NCBI GenBank assembly: GCA_008828725.1
Contig: MEHQ01004504.1
Coordinates: forward strand, 372,001 to 436,000
Direction: 5' to 3'
Source: Saccharina japonica
Taxonomy: Eukaryota > Sar > Phaeophyceae > Laminariales > Laminariaceae
DNA: 64,000 nt
Positions 42,610 to 54,500 of the stretch are shown here, piece by piece. Made by a program: the position numbers and the translations under genes. The first letter of the stretch is position 1; each line of letters begins with the position of its first letter. The notes beneath the pieces were generated by a model. That model was given only the letters and a program-made list of their open reading frames with translations, searched no databases and was not told the DNA's origin.

Positions 42610-43880
42610 CCGTTAATGCGCTGGGCCGTTGGATCGGTGTTGACGACCACCTCTGTAACGCGAACCCCGCCGCCGGTGCTTGATAGTGTCCCCTCTTTTG
42701 TCACAATATATGGGGGGTGTCCCCCTTTTTGTCAAAAGCCCTGGAAATTACACTATTAATAGGTACACATTACACGGATTTTATGTGTTTTGTGCTTATT
42801 AATTGTATACTTCGAAGTAACATACCAAAATCCGTACATACGAGCTCAGCAAAAACTCAAAAACAAGAACAAACAAATACGCCCCTTTCGCTTCGACTAT
42901 GCTTTTGAATAGGCAACCCGAACCATTAATAATGATGCTTGTTTATTGCGTATTAAATAGAGGATTATCAAAGCTGCGAAATGGATACGTACTTTTTCCT
43001 GGTATGTATTGTACGTATAAGTTTGCATGTACATATAATATGTACCTCGTACGTATGCGAAATTTGAAATTTGGAATATTTTCTTATTACAGTACTGAAA
43101 CGGTTGAAAAGCCGTCCCGAAAGCCGGGCAGTCGGCATTATCGGCCTTTTAGTTTTGGAGAAACGCCAGCGGAGGAAGAGCGTTCGGGTTCCCAGCACCC
43201 TTAATAATAACGCCTTTCTCGGTCTTCAGTCCCGGTTTGCGCATAAGCAGGGCTAAATAAGAGACCTCCCACCTTTGGCCCACGAGACAGGGCCCCGCCA
43301 CCGATAGGAATGGCAAATCAAGTCTGGGAGTTTCAGGTATCGGACTACACGAAATAGTACGGATGTACAGGAGTTAAATTTAATAGATCGACAGCCCCAA
43401 AATGCAACCTCCTATTTTATGAATATGCATCTGTAGCGACTATCCGCAGCAACCTTGTCGTATCCTGTACTACTACTGTAGCAGGTACATATTATATGTA
43501 AGTACATCAAGAGTACATACATATATTATTACGTCAACCAATCGTTCGGAGTAATCGAATTCCACGTACAGCAGCAGTGCTACTCTGTAGTCCGACAATT
43601 ATGACGAGGTATACGACGTATACTACTAAGCTGTACTCGAAGAATACTATTCGTAGGGATATGGGCTGTACCCGCACGTAACTTGTTATACAGTATCAAT
43701 ACTTCACAGCACGCACAGGCACGCATGGCCGATGATAACTCACGAGCAATGGCCACACGGCGTCGGCATTAGCCAAAACGTTTTGACTGAAGGGCAAAGA
43801 ATGGCCAAAATGAGTAACAACTTGCCAAAATCACGTGCAAGATACACCTGGTGTGCGTACTTCTGGCTAAAATCAGGTAC
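42610..43880. other. No firm gene; one possible terminal exon
   Basis: At 43,092-43,256 the plus strand has a short frame rich in Arg/Lys (LKRLKSRPESRAVG) directly after a good acceptor-like TTTTCTTATTACAG. It ends at a TAA following RFAHKQG. It could be a last exon, but no upstream exon or domain is visible. The rest is AT-rich with GTAC phrases. Confidence 0.25.
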
Positions 43881-43884
43881 TCAA

Positions 43885-44372
43885 CAACAATGGCGTGCCA
43901 CGAGGGTCGGTTTTGGCCATGAGAAACCATCAACATCGTTTTGTTTCTGCGCCTGAATATTAGTACAATAACCAGTGAGAGTGCGGCCTCCAAACCCTAA
44001 GAAGTGTTGTACGTGTATATGACAGCAGCAAGCAGCAGTGTATAACACGCCCCGTGTTGTACATGCCACACCCCTACCGCAGTGTACCGCCCGGCCGGGT
44101 GGTCAACGTTCGAAAATCATAGACGTTCACTCAATTCAAGTTATCACCCGGGTAAGGTGTATACCACACCCCTTGAGCTATTGCTCCATACTCAGCAGAC
44201 GGGGCGGTTGTTGTGAATACACTCTACCAAGTGGGGGGCAATATTCACCTGTTATATTTAGCCTTGAAAATATAAACACGATCGATTTTTTCTACTTTGT
44301 TCAGGCGCAAACATAAATCGATGTTTATAGTTTCTTACGGCCAAAAACGACCCTCGACCACTTCCGCTGCAG
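43885..44372. repeat. ~80-bp inverted repeats around 330 bp
   Basis: 43,885-43,965 and 44,295-44,372 are inverted copies; on the minus and plus strand respectively both read TTCAGGCGCA and CGATGTT(G/T)AT(G/A)GTTTCT, then GGCCAAAA and CGACCCTCG. The spacer holds CACACCCCT phrases twice and no ORF of note. Confidence 0.65.
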
Positions 44373-44399
44373 TCCCAAAGATACACTGCCGAGTGCGAT

Positions 44400-45070
44400 C
44401 GGCAGTCATCGCGTATAAATATGTATACATACGTGCGCTAGTTGCTTTCTGGTGTAGTGTACCAGTGTATCGGGAGGGGAGTTAGAGTACAGAACACCTA
44501 ACGAGAAACAGGATAATAAGAAAGCCAGGCTTGTTTTTAGAGGTAGTTCAGAAATTCGGGAGTCGTTATCTTGACAAAAGTGTAGAAAACACTCTTTCTC
44601 AAATAGGAAATCCGGCCTGGACCCGATTTCCGGTTATTTACTATTTGTAATTGTGGAGTGGGATCAACTCGGGAAGGCTCCATCTTGGGGCCGATATGTC
44701 TCGCGCTACCGCGTTTTTGTGACAATTAAAATACCACGGAAGATATCCAAAGGTCCACGTTTGTTTCCCGAATCCGTAGAATTTTCAGGGTTATGCCCGA
44801 TCAATTTCGCGGGGTGAAGCTAGGAATATCCCGTCAGAATCACTTTTTTGCCGATTTCTGCGCCGCTAAAAAAATATATTCCAAGAAAATATTACATGTA
44901 TACGACTGCTGTATATGATACCCACGTATTGCCTTGGCTGACGTCTGTTAAAATCTGATGTCAGAAAAAAGAGACTACCTCCCGTCTAACCATAGAAGAC
45001 CGAACATATATGATATGGTACGATCATAGGGAATTCTCAGTTTTTTTCTTTGGGCCCCAGGGAAAAAATT
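44400..45070. other. Nothing recognised
   Basis: AT-rich, no repeat partner in the window, no supportable frame. Confidence 0.4.
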
Positions 45071-45072
45071 AC

Positions 45073-45513
45073 TGTAGTATTCTTGTACGCTTTCAACGAT
45101 CATTTAAAGTAAGTATTTGATTAGTTGAGGCCTCCTGCCCCGAAGCAGGGGGCCTTGCCCGGGATAAATTACCCCCGTGCTGAGTGCATACTCAGCGCGG
45201 TGGCGATCCCGGCCGTTGAAAACTACAAACGCAGAAACTACTGCTAATTACCTGTCAACTGGGCGGGTGGGATGGTCAGAATTGTTTATCAAATGCCTCG
45301 ATGGTTTGGCTTTTGCTCGCCTTGAAAGAGAATGATCTATAATAGTGTGCTACATCGTGACCCAGTAGTTTCGGTTTCTACAAGTGGAATCACATCCCTA
45401 CGATCACGTAATTTCAATTGGTTGACTCCCGATTTTACTGTATGTAGTGTTCTTGTACGCTTTCAACGATCATTTAAAGTAAGTATTGGATTAGTTGAGG
45501 CCTCCTGCCCCAG
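45073..45513 (+). repeat. Two 70-bp direct repeats 370 bp apart
   Basis: TTCTTGTACGCTTTCAACGA starts at 45,080 and at 45,450. The match runs on through AAAGTAAGTATT(T/G)GATTAG and GAGGCCTCCTGCCCC. Between them are two hairpins: CCTGCCCCGAAGCAGGGG and GCTGAGTGCATACTCAGC. From 45,520 to 46,460 no gene was recognised; frames at 45,605-45,877 have no domain. Confidence 0.75.
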
Positions 45514-46464
45514 CCAGTGGTCCTACCCACCTACCCATAGTTTCTTGGGCTCTTGAACTATCCGTTGACCATTTGGCTGGGGTTAGATAACTATTTCCTG
45601 TCCATTGTATCACCCAAACTTACAGTACAACACCTCTACCGCGGAGTGTACGCGGAAAAGCCTTCATGAAAGGCTGGGCAGTGGTATATCGATGACTGCC
45701 GCGGAGTCAATGTCCCGCCGCCGTCTGGAAGCATCTGTCGTTTTTTATATAGGACACCACCGTCAAGCCCTACTCGTGGTCGCCCTTATACACTTCCATG
45801 ACGCTTCGTCCGTCTTCAAGCTCCTGATCTTCATGATATCGGCTACAGCCGTACCCGCTACAGATCTACCCGTGTAGCGAAATTTTAACGGCCCAAACAC
45901 TGAGCCCCGCTGGAACGGGCGTCTACGCGCCACATCGCGTCGGTAACAGGGACAATCGTGTCAACTGTCAGGCGTAGACGATCTACAGTAAATCTTATGT
46001 ATCACAGAAACGCGAGTTTGTGATACTGCTGTCGTTTGAAATAGCACGACGGTGTCAAAGGAAATGTGACCGGCGTCAATCGTCTGTACGCGGGGTGGCT
46101 ACGTAGGGCCTGTCACTCATCCTACGGAAGGGGCTTGACTAGATTATAGTATAGGCGCCGCATGGTGTGACCGGTCAAGCTCTCGAGCGATCAAAACATA
46201 TCAGTCGCCTGCATCAGGGCTTTTCCCGGGGATATTCTAAATTCCACGATACGTGGGTGTCGTCGGATCTGCGGCACAAGTCGAATTCTGTAACTTCACT
46301 ATTGGACGGGCTTATTATTGTATACCAGGTATTTTGTATATACGTAACTTCTCTGTTTGTTTTCGTGATGACACTCACCACCATACTCACCACTCACCAC
46401 TCACCACAGACAGCACTGGACTGCGTTTCAGGTACCAGGTACACGTTTCACAGCAGTGTCTGAA

Positions 46465-46857
46465 GTCTGAAGTGTGTGTGTTATTCACTTAATCCGTCCT
46501 TTCTACGTACCCGCCGACATCTAGCACACCCGGAGTCTGTGCCGAGTCTTCATCCTAGAGAAATACCAGATATTTATGAAGTCACAAAACTACGACATAC
46601 CAGGTAGGGACACTACGTTGCAATGCAGTAACCAGAGCATACAATTTTTTTTTTTTTTTTTTTTTTGCAAGGCCATAAACAACACGCACAACCTACCATG
46701 TTAGTAATCCAGCTGGGTGAAAGAGGAAATATAAAAAAGCGAAAAGGAAAAGATAAAGAAAACAAATAAACAGGATAAACAGAGATCAACAAACAAAGAA
46801 AAACGACAACAAAAGTCAAAGAAAGAAAGCGTCGCGCTTCTCCCGGAGGAGATTGTC
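46465..46857. repeat. Dispersed ~380-bp repeat V, copy 1
   Basis: Matches 48,020-48,392 in the same orientation, from CCTTTCTAC through CAGCACACCC, CACAAAACTACGACA and an A-rich stretch to GCTTCTCCC-x-GAGGAGAT, where the two diverge abruptly. This copy contains a T run of about 22 at 46,646-46,667. The 1.2-kb interval between the copies is not recognisable as retrotransposon internal sequence. Confidence 0.7.
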
Positions 46858-47212
46858 TGAAAACCCTGTCAAAACTCAAAACTGCTACGAAGATACTCGT
46901 AAGGCAATCCACTTCACACACAGGTACACGTATGGTATTTACGGTATATAACCTACAGAACATAGAATGCACACCCAACTGCATCGCTTTACGTACGTAC
47001 TCGTAGTGACTTGGGTCAGGATGTAGCATAGCAAACCCTCCTCTTGCACCTTCACCACGAGTACGGTGCCCTATATTCTCCCCACATCTAAAAGCAGTAC
47101 TTTCTGTTATTCTACTGGTACAAATCTAAACTCAATTTGAGCTTATTTAATATTTACCCTCGGTGAGCGGCATTCTATAAAATAGCCCGCTGGCACTAAA
47201 CATATCATGCAG

Positions 47213-47340
47213 CAGTACGCGACAGAGGTTAAGAATGTGGGTGTTGAGATTTTAAACCTTAAATGTCCACGTTTCTTAGGAATTACAACTAAGAACTTGT
47301 GCTGGCTTTCGAGGAGAAATGGTATTTATACATCGAGAAG
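47213..47340 (+). repeat. Dispersed repeat Z, copy 3
   Basis: CAGTACGCGACAG, then an AT-rich stretch, CTAAGAACTTGTGCTGG and GAGGAGAAAT. It is followed to 47,580 by an open plus frame with LPKHIYLKAATGTQRNCLLP, unidentified. Confidence 0.5.
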
Positions 47341-48019
47341 TGCATGGGAGTCGGCAACTATTATAATAATCTACAAGAATGTACTATCGTACGGCCCAGA
47401 AGAACAAAAGGCTGCCGAAACACATCTATCTCAAGGCCGCAACAGGCACCCAACGAAACTGCCTCCTCCCCGAAATCGACCTGACAGCTGGGTTTGTGAA
47501 ATACCGCTATAATATTTTGTATAGTGTAAACCAGTACCTGATACGTGTTAGCCAAAAAAGATACATTAAAAAACATTAAAATAAAGAATTAGTACAAAAC
47601 GTACAGCACGGAATCAAGCGCGGCGGTGGGTGCGTGGGTTTTGCTACAGCCAAACGAGGAAGAGCAGAGAGAGGGTGCAGAAGTCGCAGGGGGCGGGAAG
47701 AACAGTCAGTTGGGAGGCTTAGCTACCGGAGGAAACCCCGCTGTCAGTAGCAGGGGGAGAAACTTGACGCCGAACGTGCGTAACGTAGAACATGTACTAC
47801 TGCTGTGGCTTGAACGGCTGTTCCGGGCAGGGAATTACAAATACGCAGCGGCAGTGGCGCGGTCGTGGGGTCATCGAAAGCGAGTAACATGATGCGCGTT
47901 GGTGTCTGCAGTCCTCAAACCTTTCGTTTAATACCTTGTTTTCGATTTTCATTATGGGTGGATGCCTGTCTGTGTGGTATGTCTTTTGCAACCTCCGAAA
48001 AAATGTACTGGTATATCGC

Positions 48020-48392
48020 ATTGTGTGTGTGTGTTCTTCACATTAAACCTTCCTTTCTACCCGTCGACATCCAGCACACCCAGTGTCCGTGCCGATTCTT
48101 CATCCTAAAAAGGTACCAGTTATGTGGTCACAAAACTACGACACAGAGATACTACGCTCAGCGCAGTAAGCAGAGCAGAAAATGCAATGCCATATACGAC
48201 AGGCAAGACCTACCCTGCTAGCAATCCAGGTGCATGCAAGAGAAAAAAAGAGAAAAAAAGGAAAAAAGCGAAAAAGAAAAAATAATAAAAAGTAAATATA
48301 CTGAAGCAAATCAACAATCAAGCAACCCAACAAAAAGCATGACAAAATAAAAGAAAGAAAGTGTCGTGCTTCTCCCAGAGGAGATGCGACCT
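48020..48392. repeat. Dispersed repeat V, copy 2
   Basis: Counterpart of 46,465-46,857, with a purine-rich (AAAAAGAGAAAAAAAGG) centre in place of the T run. Confidence 0.7.
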
Positions 48393-48594
48393 CTAATAAA
48401 AAAACAAATGAAATGAAACTTAATGAAATGGACCGAAACAGCGCCAACGGAGCAAGACTAAGAACAACAGGAAAGGAAAGCCAGCCGGAGCACACCAAAG
48501 GCACCTTCCAGCCTACCGTACCCCTATGTAGCATAATAATTTGGACATTAAAAATTTGGTGCTCTGCGTCCGTTCGCAAAATAAGAAATTGGAT

Positions 48595-48691
48595 TTAACC
48601 CTTATAGGACTGGAGTTCCGTTTTGGGTACAAATTACTTAGAATTAGAGTGGTTTGTCCCCAAAACGAGACTGCAGTCCTAAAAGGGTTAA
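48595..48691. mobile_element. piggyBac-like MITE, 97 bp
   Basis: TTAA at both ends (48,595-48,598 and 48,688-48,691) with terminal inverted repeats of about 40 bp: CCCTTATAGGACTGGAG at the left against CCCTTTTAGGACTGCAG at the right, and a GTTTTGGG-x-ACAAA continuation on both arms. The element is thus nearly one long palindrome. The core matches the MITE at 27,007. It is non-coding. Confidence 0.75.
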
Positions 48692-49087
48692 CAACCCTTT
48701 CGTCAGATGGAGTCTCTAGCTTTCGATTGAGTGTCAGCTGGAATATGAATATGTCAAATAAGCGTGTTATCATAAGAAATTAAACGCATTGCTCCGTCGG
48801 AACAAGGCACATTGAAAACACTTTTTTTCAACACATTTCATTAATTAGGTGTTGTTTTTAACAGTCGAAACATCGACTACGTATCGGTATGAACAATATA
48901 TTACGTGCAATATAATATACGTACGTACATACATAAAACTTACTTGTACGTCTTGTGTTTTATGTTTTTTTATTGCCCTATTATTTCTTTAAATACGTAC
49001 GACATAAGTCGTATCGTACGTAATAATAGTACCGGGTAAAAATGCCTGGCACCTATTTTATTGTAACCGGTATATATGATCACCCTG

Positions 49088-49089
49088 GT

Positions 49090-49124
<35 letters not shown>

Positions 49125-49300
49125 CTTCACCTTAAACTCGTTTCAGTTGCTAATCCCTATAGTCTGATCTAGCAAGATCACGGCCCGTGGTCACAAAAGT
49201 GCTAGAGCCATCAGAGAATCCTAAAGAACACGCACACTTAGGAGGGAAAGGATACACAAGTCCGAAGAGGTACACCTAAACTCCCTACAGCATGTTATGC
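49088..49300 (-). mobile_element. Probable LINE 3' end, minus copy
   Basis: On the minus strand the sequence reads TGTGACCACGGG, then about 70 bp, then GGTGAAGACAACAACAAC, ending in roughly fourteen AAC triplets (GTT run at 49,091-49,130 on plus). The plus-strand LINE at 2,020-2,141 has TGTGACCACGGG and ATGTGAAGACAACAAC in the same order. It is therefore likely a related, strongly 5'-truncated element. Confidence 0.5.
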
Positions 49301-49823
49301 GTGTCCAAAACTGAACTACACGCCCGCAATCTCCATTCGACTACAGCAGCATCGCCCCCCCCCCCCTCCCATTCTTTACCTATAAATTTGCCGACTACAG
49401 CGTAACAACTACTGCCTGAAGTGCTGTCTGTACAAAAACACACGGTATGCGTGGCAACAAGATGGAGCACGCAGCTGCTGTCTGAAGTGCTGCCAGAATG
49501 ACAGTTCGCGGGCACAGTGAAAAATAACAGCCAATCAAAGCCATCACGTCAATGGACAATTACCCGAATCTATCCTGAACGTCTGTGTTAGGCACAGCAT
49601 TATAAACATCGACACTGATTAGGAATCGTTCCACATTGAAGGGGTCTTTCACGATCAGGCACACAGTTAAGGCACCCGGGGGATCCGCGCCATCTCTGCC
49701 GCGTCTCTCTACGAAACCAGTGACGTCATCCACACAGACGCAACAACAAAATTCAGGGGAAAAACGAAATATTTGTCAACAAAAAAATGTTCGTCCGTAC
49801 GCCACGGGTCAATGTCGTCCGTG

Positions 49824-49925
49824 CTCCGGCGCGCTGCTGTGCTGCTGCTCCGGCGCGCTGCTGTGCTGCTGCTCCGGCGCGCTGCTGTGCTGCTTGCTGC
49901 TCCGGCGTGCCGCTGCGGTGCCGCT
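49824..49925 (+). repeat. 24-bp minisatellite, three copies plus a partial
   Basis: CTCCGGCGCGCTGCTGTGCTG begins at 49,824, 49,848 and 49,872, with a diverged fourth at 49,900. One frame reads LRRAAVLL repeatedly inside a 128-codon frame (49,773-50,159). Other frames are equally open, so I do not call a gene. Confidence 0.85.
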
Positions 49926-50714
49926 CTGGCCAGTCTTAGCACGACCACACTCGACCCGCTCCGTCCGTACACGCTCTCGTTGTTGTCCTTCCCAGTCGGT
50001 TCCTCGCCTTCTCCCTCGTTGCACTCAGGGTGCTTGGTCTGGAAAATAAAAATTATCGCGCTGAATGGGTCAACCGGCCCAGTCTTCAGCTCGTCGCCAC
50101 ACGCTCCCTCCTTCTTTGATGGCGAAGCCAGGTTACTGAAACAGCACAGCTCCCTCTAGCTAACACACCTAGGGCCGTGTACGTACTGTCCGTCCACCTT
50201 TCTGATGGCGTCTGCCTCCGTGCACAAAAGTGAGATGGACATTGCTGTCTACACCGACGGCCAAAAAGGCCCGTGTATCTAAACTTTTGCGCCTGACGCA
50301 CCAGTGCCGACCCAACTCCACCGCTGCGCACGCTTCGCGGCGGGCGCGCAGCAGCAATAAGGTATCGGTCCGCTTGAGGGCGAGTCTAGCCTTGCTCGCT
50401 AGAAAGACCCCCCTCCTCGCTATGGGCCATGCCAAAGCAAAAACCTTGCCGAGGCAGCGAGGGGAAGAAGGGAACACTATTAGACGAGCCTATTCATTTC
50501 TGCTCGTGTTGCTGCTGCTTAGCTTTGACATTGTACATATGTATGTCACCCGAGCTGGTATTCATGGAATAGCACGTATCAGCTATCTTCTTTAAACAAT
50601 TCTTACGAGCAAACGTGCTTTCCTGTTGAAGTACTGGTATATACCTTGCTTGGCAATACAGTTGATTTTGGGGGCCTGGGCTTACCTATTATTTGTTCAC
50701 TTCTCTTCACTAAG

Positions 50715-50760
50715 GGCATGCGCGAAGCCACAGGCGGGCGTCAGCCGGCCGCGGCGGAAA
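50715..50760 (-). repeat. Dispersed GC hairpin H, copy 4
   Basis: Diverged copy: on the minus strand CCGCGGCCGGCTGACGCCCG followed by CCTGTGGCTTCGCGCATG. From 50,160 to 51,450 no gene is supported. A short peptide at 50,204-50,281 (MDIAVYTDGQKGP) faintly recalls an RNase H start but is only 25 codons long. Confidence 0.5.
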
Positions 50761-51460
50761 TCTCCTTGTAGTATATACCTGGTATATGTATTTACAGTAG
50801 CTCGTTTTGCACATGCTTGTGTAAGATATGTATGTCGTAACAATACGTCGTACACGCTGGTTCAAACTAAACACCTCAGATTAAGTCTGTCACGAATGAA
50901 TGCGCGTGCACATATTAAGTATAATACTGACATATTCAACAGCGGGAGAATGTGTCATAGGCTGTACGTTTATATGAAGACCTTCACAAGGCTCCAGAAC
51001 CCAGAACATTTCTGCTGGGAGAAATAATTATTATTAATTTATATTTCCAAGAATAATAGAGTGTTTGCGCAAAAGTATTTTCAGAATTGTTTTTTCTTGA
51101 CGCTAAAAAAAGTGAACTTCTTTTCCCTCATGGTTTGGTAGTTTCTTTGCGCCAAAGCAAATCCAAAAAAGACTTTGCAAACCCTTCGTGCCGTATGAAA
51201 CAGGGAAGCGGGTGAGTACCGGGAGACAAAAACGAAGAAACAAAAATAAATTCGTATACCAGCAGTACCAACGTATGTACGACTCGCGGTACCACGGGCA
51301 TCCTGTAACAAAAACAGCAACGAATACAAGCAGCAGGGTATATATCAACAGCAACAGCAACCCAGCATTGGCGGCAGCCGCTGTATACCCAGACAGCAAG
51401 CAGAAGCAGCAACACAGTTAGCAGCAGCTGCTCGTACTCTTCTAGGGGTGTCTAAGCGCA

Positions 51461-51535
51461 GCAGCAGCAGCAGCAGCTCAGCAGCAGCAGCAGCTCAGCA
51501 GCAGCAGTTTAGCTCAGCAGCAAGCAGCTTCCATT
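51461..51535 (+). repeat. AGC microsatellite
   Basis: Interrupted (AGC)n with three CAGCTCAGCAGCAG-type segments. Confidence 0.9.
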
Positions 51536-51539
51536 TTTG

Positions 51540-54500
51540 CAACTTTCAATGATGGGATCAGCTTTTTTTTCTATTTTTGTGCTGCAGCTGCTTCGAGCCT
51601 AGGAGTGCCAACGCAACGCTTCAAGCACGCCCGATTCCCTAGTATAGCGGCGCAGTCGCCTCCGCCCCGGCCCCGCCGCCCCGCTGTCGCCACCGCTGCT
51701 GCTGCTGCTGTAGTTGTAGCTGCAGCTTCTGTGCTGCCACCACCACGGTCGTGTTTCGGAAATGGTACACAAGACTTTTCATGTTGTATAATAGGGAGAG
51801 GTACAAGCGGCACGTGTACGAGTAGTAATTTCCGTTCGAGACACCTTCCACGACGACACCGAGTGGGCGGGTGCCGCAGCAACGGCCAGCCGTGACAACC
51901 CAACGCCACTCGTCCGTGCCATACTCCAGCCTACACCTTTTGAGCCTCGGTGCGCTCCGCGGTTAGTTGCCGTGTTGTGAGTAGCAGCGCTTTTGTCGGG
52001 TGTGCAGGGTACGGCCCCCGGTGGAGTGTCCACGAGGCCCAGTGCTTCGGGTGAAAGCTCGGTACGTTGTACGCCAATGAATAGAGAGCAAAAACAGTAC
52101 CGCAAATTCCGGCCAAATCCTTACTTCTGAAAAGTTTTTCTTGTCGTTTTTTTAGAAAAATACCACCAAGTTTTACCGCGGGGGAATTTTTAGAAAAGTA
52201 TTTTTCGAAAATGTATTTGGCGCAAACACTAAAAATGACCGCACAAATTGTTTGCGTAAATATTGAAATAACTGACTTCGTGAAGAAGTATTCAGTATAT
52301 ACGCCCACCATGCGACGTTTAACACGAAAAGCCGTGTTCTTTTCATGAAACAAAACAATTAAAACAAATACGGAAATTATTCACAGTTTTTCAGAAAAAA
52401 AATCAGAACGTCACGCGGTTTCTTTTAAGTAGACCCTTAAAGTAACCACACGCCTTCCGTGCCATTGTGTCGACATTTTGATGGAGGGGGTGCGTCTTTG
52501 TTTGGTTTTCGCTACCGTATTTGACGTAAGAAATCATCCTGAGTGATAACGAAATTGCGTTTTGATTTTTTCATCACCCGGAGTGGTTTCCTGTGGTGGG
52601 GTGGTATCGAACGTGCTCCTGTGAGTTTTGTTCGAGTTTTCAAATATTTTCCACCGGGGGGTGGTTCCTGTTGAGGGCTGATAGCAGCACAATGGGTAAT
52701 ACGTTTGCACGTGGCCCCCAGGGGGGTGATACCGCAAGCTGCGACAATCGGCAGATTTTGACGCTTTCCAGCACCTACCAGGGGGGTGAAAACAAGGGTG
52801 CCTGCCGCTGCTGATGCTTGCGCTTGAGGGCCCACGAGCTACGCCAGGACCGCAGACTATGTCTGGAGCAGGGGTTGCTGCTGTAACTAGCGTGCCACGT
52901 GCTGCCGTGGCTGATTCGTTCAGCGTCGCTGCCGGAGCTTGATGCGCAGGTGCAGCTGGGGGGGTTTGCGGACAAACGAAGACCGAAGAGGTTTGATCCC
53001 GCTAGTGGCGCGAGATGGGCTAGCAGACCTTGCCGGTATAGCTGGTCTCTCCTGGGCCACAGCCACGTTCCACCCTCGGTAGCGGGCTGCTCGTTCGGAA
53101 GGGCTCCGCCCCTGTTCGATGTTGCCGTCGTTCTCCATGATGTGCTCGGCCAAACGATATCAGTACTACTTTGGTTCGGGCCCCTCCGGGGGTGATATTC
53201 GTCGATGTTGTCTGGAGGGCGTTATCGTCCCAGGGGTTTGTTATCTATCGTACCTGGTGATGTACCTGTTTTTTTTTAATATTATTACTTAGAATGGTTT
53301 CCTGAGACAAGGGTGGTGTCTTACGTCATATACGGCACGAGATGGTTCAAATTAGTAGACTGGCCATCTTTCCCCCACGAATACGTGCCGCAGCATTTAC
53401 TCGAATGGCAAAATATTTGGTATCATACTGACCTCCATGTAGAGCGAAATAGGGTTAAATTGCGAGGTGTGTTTAAGGACCTAGGGCTGGCGCAAGTGGC
53501 AGACCGGCGTCTCGACCAACCACGGACCTCAAAACCGCCAGGGACAGGCAGGCCCGTCCATAGGAAGAACACGTTGAAGTTTGCGTTGTTTTGTTTGTAA
53601 CAGTCGGGTTTCAGGTACTACATGGCATTCCTGCTGTACTCGTACGATGTTTCGCGCAATACTTCGACTAAATTCCAGGTACCTGTGTATGCTCAATACT
53701 AAGCAAAATACGCCGCAAAAAATGGGTACCAGGTATATTGGGAACTCAGTAATTACGAGGTAAAGTCGATTTGTTTCACATTGGTCATACGAAAGCCAAA
53801 CGGTGCACGACGTTTCTTTGAGATGGACCCTGAAACTTTGCACACGAGTGGCCTACATATCTCCCAGGGACTCACCCTGCCGGGATTGTTTCCCTTTCAT
53901 TTTGCGGTGACAATATTTGGGGCAGGGTTGTCAGAATTCACCGAAAGCGAAGTACAACACAAAACGATAAATCGGGCCAAAGACAAAAAAAAACGTGATG
54001 ATGTGATATATTTGTGAGAATTCATACAAGACGTGTACAAATTTTCACCGTCTGACCCAAAAACACAAGGGGGACTCTGGCCTGGGAAAAGGTGTCCGTC
54101 TTTCATTCGAACCAGCCGGTAGGTTTGTAGTCCCATAAAGCCCAATGGAAAGAACTCCGGAAACAAAACATTTCTGGCCAACTAAAGTATATAAGTTAGG
54201 GTTAGGGTTAGGGTACCCCCATCGCAAACTTTATCGCCACAGCCATATCCTGGCCCTCTGGTTTCTCGCATAGGCACAGCTTGGGCATACCCCACCCATA
54301 TATGCTGGCCTTGATGACGCACAAGCCCCGCAGCAACCCCACCCACCGTGCGCTTGCGAACCGGTCATCCTATGTTCCTCTTCGCGATGATATCCCATAA
54401 TCAGATATCATTGCACCCATTCCTTATCAAATTAAACCCTGTGGCAATTAAAAGAAACGAAAAACAAAAACTGAGTTTTCGGGATCTCTCCTGCATTTTT

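Noticed and set aside
46465..48392. LTR retrotransposon bounded by repeat V
   Set aside because: No TG...CA ends, no primer-binding site or polypurine tract, and no gag/pol sequence between the copies.
50204..50281. RNase H-like fragment (VYTDGQ)
   Set aside because: Only 25 codons are open and none of the other acidic catalytic residues can be found nearby.
53313..53600. Chromodomain of a retrotransposon (FKLVDWPSFPHEYVPQHLLEW)
   Set aside because: Aromatic spacing is only loosely similar and no integrase or RT lies upstream.
54196..54213. Chromosome end
   Set aside because: Only three TTAGGG units, with ordinary sequence on both sides, so it is interstitial.
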